NCBI GenBank assembly: GCA_030917445.1
Contig: JAUPUR010000008.1
Coordinates: 1 to 7,408, forward strand
Direction of reading: 5' to 3'
Length of the DNA stretch: 7,408 nt
Source: Patescibacteria group bacterium
GTDB lineage: Bacteria > Patescibacteriota > Microgenomatia > Levybacterales > UBA12049
Position numbers and translations under genes: made by a program. The notes under the pieces are model-generated. The model was given only the letters and a program-made list of their open reading frames with translations, searched no databases and was not told where the DNA came from. Below are positions 4,310-7,408 of this stretch, in pieces; position 1 is the stretch's first letter; each line of letters starts with the position of its first letter.

Positions 4310-5377
4310 ATGGATGGAAATGGGCCTACAAATGCAGAAATGGGTTTGACAGATAAAGATAGAGGTATAAATAGTGGAGAGCAAGTAAAAAGGCCAGAAG
4401 CATTTGTTGAAGTGAATAACAATACTGCCACGATAGAAAAGCCTGAAGGTACCTATACAGTACTCTACGGTCGTCACGACAGGGCTCAAGATCCTATGGA
4501 TATTCCTGAAGATACCACATCACTTATGCTTGAGAGTGGCGGTATTGACTTTGTTGACTTACCTTTATTTGATCTCGCTCAATTACTTCAAGAAAATGAG
4601 CAGTATAGACAAATTATGGAAGCCAATGAAGCGCATCAGTTGCCAATTTATCTTTCAGATGCAAGACCGCGAGATGCAGCGCTAGCCATGTATACGTTGA
4701 ATGAATATTTACCCCTCCTTTCTGCCCTGCCAGGAGCGATGATTGGGCTGAATGCAATTTCAGATGTTGCAGAAAACTCAAGGAGCAAGGACTCACTTCA
4801 AAAAAGAAAAGATTTTTATGCTGATTTCCCTCCTGAACAAATACCTGAATTTATTAAAAAAACGCTACAAAATAACCCAACAATGAGTAGGAGAGATCTC
4901 TTAAAAACAGGGGGTAAGGTTGCGCTGGGAGCGTGGTTGACCACTCCACTCATAAATCAAAGTCTACAACGTATTTTCTATGGAGACGTAGAAGATCGTC
5001 GAGATTCAGAGAGTATAAAATCAATTCACAAAGTAATACATCCCGAAGAAAAGGTACTTGAGGCGATTATTGTTACTGCTAGAAATATTGCAATAGCCCA
5101 TAAAAATCAAATAATTATGGAAGGAGCAGCGAATAATGCATCTCATATGACTTCTGTATTAGGTGCAGATCATTACGGAATAGAAGATGCCATTGTTGCT
5201 ACACCCGAGGAAAGAATTGCAAGCCTGCAAGAGATGAAGACTCTATTGAAGGCTGCGTTTAGGGACTCAACTTTTTATTCATATGCTGAACTGAAGCCAA
5301 TAGAACAGGCAGATGGAAGCGTTATGTACGAGAGAACCATAACGGAAGTTCCTGAACTGAAAGAATTATTGTTGTAA
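4310..5377 (+). CDS. Unknown 355-residue protein with internal Tat-like motif and ChaN/TraB-like signatures
   Basis: No family is certain. Residues 48-56 read TYTVLYGRH followed by D57, and E75 follows in LMLESGG. Near the C-terminus, TARNIAIAH (256-264) precedes VLGADHYGI (283-291). ChaN/TraB/TIKI-type proteins share a strand ending in a Gly-His motif, an early Glu, a conserved Arg before a helix, and a late GxxH. G54/H56, E75, R258 and G285-H288 can be laid on that scheme, but only loosely. Between them, M192 starts MSRRDLLKTGGKVALGAWL, a textbook twin-arginine motif (RR 194-195) with a modest hydrophobic stretch, although it is internal rather than N-terminal. The hydrophobic segment at 134-150 (LPLLSALPGAMIGLNAI) might be a second membrane-associated helix. 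The ATG follows TATAAA by 5 bases. It may be cytosolic or membrane-associated; nothing settles this. Confidence 0.8.
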   Translation: MDGNGPTNAEMGLTDKDRGINSGEQVKRPEAFVEVNNNTATIEKPEGTYTVLYGRHDRAQDPMDIPEDTTSLMLESGGIDFVDLPLFDLAQLLQENEQYRQIMEANEAHQLPIYLSDARPRDAALAMYTLNEYLPLLSALPGAMIGLNAISDVAENSRSKDSLQKRKDFYADFPPEQIPEFIKKTLQNNPTMSRRDLLKTGGKVALGAWLTTPLINQSLQRIFYGDVEDRRDSESIKSIHKVIHPEEKVLEAIIVTARNIAIAHKNQIIMEGAANNASHMTSVLGADHYGIEDAIVATPEERIASLQEMKTLLKAAFRDSTFYSYAELKPIEQADGSVMYERTITEVPELKELLL

Positions 5378-5443
5378 TTTTGCAATAGTTCTTTCTTTTG
5401 TAACAGCTTAACTGTGGTTTTGAGAAGTAAAATACCCGAGTAG

Positions 5444-5848
5444 TTAGGTGAGATCTGTAAAAGGATTGTAAGCGACTTCCCAGAAATGACCATCAGGGTC
5501 AGCGAAGTATCCTGAGTATCCCCCCCAAAAAACTTCTTGAGGTTTTTTAACTGTTTTTGCACCTACCGCGACTGCCTGCTTAAAAACATCGTCAACTTCT
5601 TCTTTTGAAGAGACATTATGAGCGAGAGTAATTCCTCTAAATCCATTCCCCTCTGGACTTACTGTTGCATCTTCTGCTAATTTTTCTTTTGGATATAAAG
5701 ATAGCCAAGTTCCTTCCATATCAAAGAAAACAACATCTTCACCTTCTTTGTAATTATGGGTTTTAAAACCAAGTCCGTCTCTATAAAATGCAAGTGATTT
5801 GTTTAGGTCAGATATTCCAAGTGTTATCAAACTTATTTTTGATTTCAT
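5444..5848 (-). CDS. VOC (glyoxalase/bleomycin-resistance fold) family protein
   Basis: The 134-residue product has the two halves of one vicinal-oxygen-chelate domain. The first starts SLITLGISDLNKSLAFYRDGLGF (6-28), the standard opening strand and helix. The second contains RGITLAHNV (71-79), a helix with EEVDDVFKQAVAVGAKTV, then the family hallmark GYFADPDGHFWEVAYNP (113-129). H77 and E124 are at positions where metal ligands occur in active members; the first-half ligand is not obvious, as residue 8 is Ile in a LITLG context. The substrate is unknown, since members include lyases, dioxygenases and drug-binding proteins. It is a cytosolic single gene. Its ATG is exactly 6 bases after TATAAT with no Shine-Dalgarno. 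It converges with the 4310 gene across 66 bases in which I see no convincing terminator. Confidence 0.9.
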   Translation of the reverse strand: MKSKISLITLGISDLNKSLAFYRDGLGFKTHNYKEGEDVVFFDMEGTWLSLYPKEKLAEDATVSPEGNGFRGITLAHNVSSKEEVDDVFKQAVAVGAKTVKKPQEVFWGGYSGYFADPDGHFWEVAYNPFTDLT

Positions 5849-5854
5849 AAAGTC

Positions 5855-5860
5855 ATTATA
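5855..5860 (-). promoter_or_regulatory. -10 box of the VOC gene (TATAAT)
   Basis: A perfect minus-strand TATAAT ends 6 bases before the ATG at 5848, predicting a leaderless mRNA. The -35 region is poor. Confidence 0.65.
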
Positions 5861-5966
5861 CAGGTTCTATTTATGTACTTAAGGATTTAAAGAAGTGGAT
5901 ATATTGGCCATTCGAATAAGATAGTTGAATTTGGGGAAAAGAAGCTAAATTTATTGGGGTGTAGCA

Positions 5967-6467
5967 TTACTGGCCAGCTCTTCGGATTGCTTCAAGATCA
6001 AGCTTTTTCATTGGCATGAAGACAGCGGTTACCGCTTCAGCTTTTTCAGGATCTCGCATCATTTCATCTAAAATTCTTGGTGCTATCTGCCAAGTGACTC
6101 CGAATTTGTCTGTACACCAACCACATTGTTCTGCTTCAGGAACAGCAGAGAATTTTTCCCAGAAATAGTCAATTTCTTCTTGTGTTTCACACTCCACAAT
6201 ATATGAAGTTGCGCCGTTAAGCTTGAACTGCTCAACAGGACCACCATTAAGAAACATAAAACTAATTCCATCAAGCTCGCATTCAGCTGTCATAACAGAC
6301 CCTTCCGGTCTGCCAGATACTTCTTCAGATGCTTTAGGCGATTTTGTGATATCTCCCATTTTTGCACTGTGATCACCTGGTGCAGCATTGAAAGTATCTA
6401 TATAATACTTTGCTGCCTCTTCACCGTCGTTGTTAGCAAACCAAATACAGGTTATTAATTTACTCAT
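5967..6467 (-). CDS. PhnB-like VOC protein (3-demethylubiquinone-9 3-methyltransferase-like domain)
   Basis: From the ATG at 6467 the product is 166 residues and matches the PhnB / 3-dmu-9_3-mt family along its whole length. It shows LITCIWFANNDGEEAAKYYIDTF (4-26), the strand pair EGSVMTAECELDGISFMFLNGGP (55-77), ATSYIVECETQEEIDYFWEKFS (86-107), CGWCTDKFGVTWQIAP (115-130), and the C-terminal AEAVTAVFMPMKKLDLEAIRRA. Despite the historical name, members are VOC-fold proteins and no methyltransferase activity should be assumed. The frame is open to 6587, but residues upstream of 6467 are Arg-rich, run into the repeat element and lack family similarity. The ATG at 6467 follows a TAGAAT box by 7 bases, so 6467 is chosen. 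Two VOC genes lie next to each other here, 118 bases apart, but they come from different subfamilies and are not a recent duplication. Confidence 0.92.
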   Translation of the reverse strand: MSKLITCIWFANNDGEEAAKYYIDTFNAAPGDHSAKMGDITKSPKASEEVSGRPEGSVMTAECELDGISFMFLNGGPVEQFKLNGATSYIVECETQEEIDYFWEKFSAVPEAEQCGWCTDKFGVTWQIAPRILDEMMRDPEKAEAVTAVFMPMKKLDLEAIRRAGQ

Positions 6468-6474
6468 TTTATTT

Positions 6475-6483
6475 ATTCTAGCA
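6475..6483 (-). promoter_or_regulatory. Extended -10 promoter of the PhnB-like gene (TGCTAGAAT)
   Basis: Minus-strand TGCTAGAAT (five of six -10 matches plus the TG extension) ends 7 bases before the ATG at 6467. It supports this start over the longer open frame to 6587, which would begin inside the repeat element. Confidence 0.55.
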
Positions 6484-6532
6484 CATTTTTTAGTGATATC
6501 TATGACTTTTGGCAACAGACTTTTTTGATTTA

Positions 6533-6639
6533 TCCACGAAAAAAGCACCGGTCGGTGTGGTCGAAAAACCGGGCTTCTTCGTCTCATTCGCGAACGAATA
6601 AGCGATAAAGCGGCGATTCATCGCACTTTAGGGTGCTTT
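6533..6639 (-). repeat. Structured 3' repeat element, copy B
   Basis: This 107-base element begins 3 bases after the cassette B stop codon. Its ends pair as AAAGCACC (6542-6549) with GGTGCTTT (6632-6639). Internal plus-strand stems are CGGT/ACCG (6553-6556/6568-6571), CTCATTCG-CGAA-CGAATAAG (6583-6602), GCGA-TTCA-TCGC (6613-6624) and GCAC/GTGC (6623-6626/6633-6636). The order of elements equals copy A: 17-base end, stem, TTCTTCGYCT (6575-6584), variable hairpin, short stem, then a conserved right end GGCRATYC...CACYTTASGGTGCTT. The central 8-bp stem has a C-A mismatch on the plus strand but a G-U wobble in minus-strand RNA, mildly favouring minus-strand transcription. CACC-GGTC-GGTG (6546-6557) gives a competing local terminator-like hairpin directly before the T-run. 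Confidence 0.8.
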
Positions 6640-6642
6640 GAG

Positions 6643-6951
6643 TTACTTTTGTTCTTCCCAGGTGATTCCCAAGAGTTTAGTAGCGCTGTCTTTCAGGCTA
6701 CTGAGCTTCTGGAGCGAAGCGAGGTTTCGCTGCTCCAGTCGAAGCAAGGCATCACGGTCCTCGGGCGGATATTTCTCCGCAGCGTCCAGACCGAGACTGA
6801 CATTCAACTGACGGCTCTTTGCCTCATTGTACCAGTTGACGAACCCCGTTGGTGACCAAGCGATGATCTCGAGTTCTGCACGTGTTACCGCTTCACAGAA
6901 CGTTGTTATCGCTTGTTCAAGCACGTCCATGAATTCGGTTTTCTCTGCCAA
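6643..6951 (-). CDS. Unknown acidic helical protein (cassette B)
   Basis: The 102-residue product is not recognised. It looks entirely helical: residues 5-31 form an amphipathic helix (TEFMDVLEQAITTFCEAV), and SPTGFVNWYNEAKSRQLNV links to an acidic segment AAEKYPPEDRDALLRLEQRN. A Leu/Ser/Lys-rich helix then runs to the end at GITWEEQK. It has no signal peptide, zinc site or membrane segment. The start is a TTG at 6951 with AAGGA 7 bases upstream; an in-frame ATG at 6930 is the alternative but has no comparable Shine-Dalgarno. GC is far above the neighbours (36 of 60 bases in 6721-6780, counted by hand, against 20 of 60 in 7141-7200). With its own promoter and repeat-type 3' end, this indicates a recently acquired unit. 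Confidence 0.7.
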   Translation of the reverse strand: MAEKTEFMDVLEQAITTFCEAVTRAELEIIAWSPTGFVNWYNEAKSRQLNVSLGLDAAEKYPPEDRDALLRLEQRNLASLQKLSSLKDSATKLLGITWEEQK

Positions 6952-6958
6952 GGGAATT

Positions 6959-6963
6959 TCCTT
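6959..6963 (-). promoter_or_regulatory. Shine-Dalgarno of cassette B deciding the TTG start
   Basis: Minus-strand AAGGA lies 7 bases before the TTG at 6951. This is standard spacing and the main reason to prefer TTG over the ATG seven codons downstream. Confidence 0.7.
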
Positions 6964-7023
6964 TCTTGAAGTGAAAAGTTCTCCAGTCTCAAGCCTAAGT
7001 AGGACAAGAGACTATTAGAAGGA

Positions 7024-7058
7024 ATTATAGCAAGAAAATGAAGAAAAGTCAAACTATA
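7024..7058 (-). promoter_or_regulatory. Cassette B promoter with conserved upstream box
   Basis: Minus-strand TTGACT (7052-7047) and TATAAT (7029-7024) are spaced by 17 bases, with GC before the -10. The 10-mer TATAGTTTGA (7058-7049) and a following pyrimidine-rich TCATT also occur in the cassette A promoter at the same distances. The predicted leader is about 65 bases. Confidence 0.82.
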
Positions 7059-7091
7059 GGCTCTTTCTCCGAGGGTTAGATAAAGATACTT

Positions 7092-7370
7092 CTATTTTTT
7101 CTTTCCAGTGAGGATGAGGGTATTTGATTGGTCATTGTGAACTCCACCAGTATTTACATTTTTATCACTTATACCTGGTCCATTTTTGATAACATGCACT
7201 AATGCCATCCCATGTCCTCGACCTAGTCCATACTCCTCTTTTAACCAAGCAAGGATTTCCCCAGCCTTTGTGTTAGTGCCAAAACCCTTTGTTTTTGCTT
7301 CATCAATAAACTGTTGTGGAGTTTTTCCAGTTTTTTCCTCAATGTTATCTAAATATGCTTGAAATGACAT
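7092..7370 (-). CDS. DUF4287 domain protein
   Basis: The 92-residue product fits the DUF4287 family in length and sequence: SFQAYLDNIEEKTGKTPQQF (2-21), then EAKTKGF, TNTKAGEILAWLKEEYGLGRGHGMALVHVI (32-61), the strongest family signature. The C-terminal tail ends in KKK. The function of the family is unknown. It is a small soluble helical protein often found as a single gene. The ATG is 8 bases after a TATAAT box with a TTGAAG hexamer 18 bases further upstream, and there is no Shine-Dalgarno. Cassette B begins about 33 bases after its stop codon. Confidence 0.9.
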   Translation of the reverse strand: MSFQAYLDNIEEKTGKTPQQFIDEAKTKGFGTNTKAGEILAWLKEEYGLGRGHGMALVHVIKNGPGISDKNVNTGGVHNDQSNTLILTGKKK

Positions 7371-7378
7371 TATGTTTG

Positions 7379-7408
7379 ATTATATCTAAAAAAGGTTTTA
7401 ACCTTCAA
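7379..7408 (-). promoter_or_regulatory. Promoter of the DUF4287 gene (TTGAAG-18-TATAAT)
   Basis: Minus-strand TTGAAG (7408-7403) and TATAAT (7384-7379) have 18-base spacing. The box ends 8 bases before the ATG, so the leader would be about two bases. The -35 touches the window edge. Confidence 0.65.

Noticed and set aside
4223..4489. Minus-strand 88-residue Cys/His/Ile-rich ORF
   Set aside because: It is antisense to the start of the 4310 gene and of low-complexity composition, with no promoter or family similarity.
5378..5443. Possible bidirectional terminator between the convergent 4310 and VOC genes
   Set aside because: Only a four-base ACAG/CTGT stem is visible and no adequate T-run follows on either strand.
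5444..6467. Tandem duplication of VOC genes
   Set aside because: The two proteins belong to different VOC subfamilies and share no alignable stretch beyond the general fold, so a recent duplication is not supported.
5967..6587. 206-residue version of the PhnB-like protein starting at 6587
   Set aside because: The extra 40 residues are Arg-rich, are encoded by the repeat element and lie upstream of the likely promoter; family similarity begins at the ATG at 6467.
6649..7018. Plus-strand ORFs at 6649-6855 and 6827-7018
   Set aside because: They are antisense to the cassette B gene and its leader; they overlap each other and show no coding features.

Overview
The window carries thirteen supportable protein genes, eleven on the minus strand and two on the plus strand. 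They are small and tightly packed, and I see no rRNA, tRNA, CRISPR array or recognisable transposase. The base composition is AT-rich. Seven proteins belong to recognisable families: a half-size MFS transporter, a zinc-binding protein with an RNA polymerase alpha-CTD-like helix-hairpin-helix, a DUF1801 protein, a P-loop kinase-like NTPase, a VOC/glyoxalase protein, a PhnB-type VOC protein and a DUF4287 protein. The rest are unknown or only tentatively placed. Small unlinked accessory genes with promoters sitting on their start codons would suit a candidate-phyla (Patescibacteria/CPR) genome or another small, AT-rich bacterial genome. This is an inference; no marker gene proves it.

Layout: 1-402 (-) partial gene with a CheD-like Thr/Cys/His pattern; 447-1079 (-) half MFS; 1118-1405 (-) zinc/alpha-CTD-like protein, overlapping 1395-1823 (-) DUF1801; 1919-2604 cassette A, with two minus-strand ORFs (2295-2516 and 2042-2254), its own promoter and a structured 3' repeat; 2634-3161 (-) P-loop protein; 3279-4079 (+) unknown; 4114-4290 (-) possible small membrane protein; 4310-5377 (+) unknown with an internal Tat-like motif and weak ChaN/TraB-like signatures; 5444-5848 (-) VOC; 5967-6467 (-) PhnB-like; 6533-7058 cassette B, with one minus-strand ORF (6643-6951), promoter and 3' repeat; 7092-7370 (-) DUF4287.

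Two patterns stand out. First, most ordinary genes have a TATAAT-like -10 box only 5-8 bases upstream of the ATG and no Shine-Dalgarno sequence. Transcription should then begin at or next to the start codon, so these mRNAs are probably leaderless. Second, two units break this rule. Cassettes A and B each have a 35-base promoter block with a shared 10-base upstream box, a leader of roughly 45-65 bases, a good Shine-Dalgarno sequence, higher GC than the neighbours, unrelated protein content, and the same type of ~110-base multi-hairpin element immediately after the last stop codon. That element ends with an identical 17-base sequence in both copies. This looks like a family of gene cassettes with constant flanks and variable cargo. 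Integron cassettes are the obvious comparison, but the canonical attC boxes are not there, so this may be a different system or a shared transcript 3' end.

The ordinary genes mostly look like independent single-gene units. The one clear operon is DUF1801 with the alpha-CTD-like protein, coupled by an 11-base overlap.
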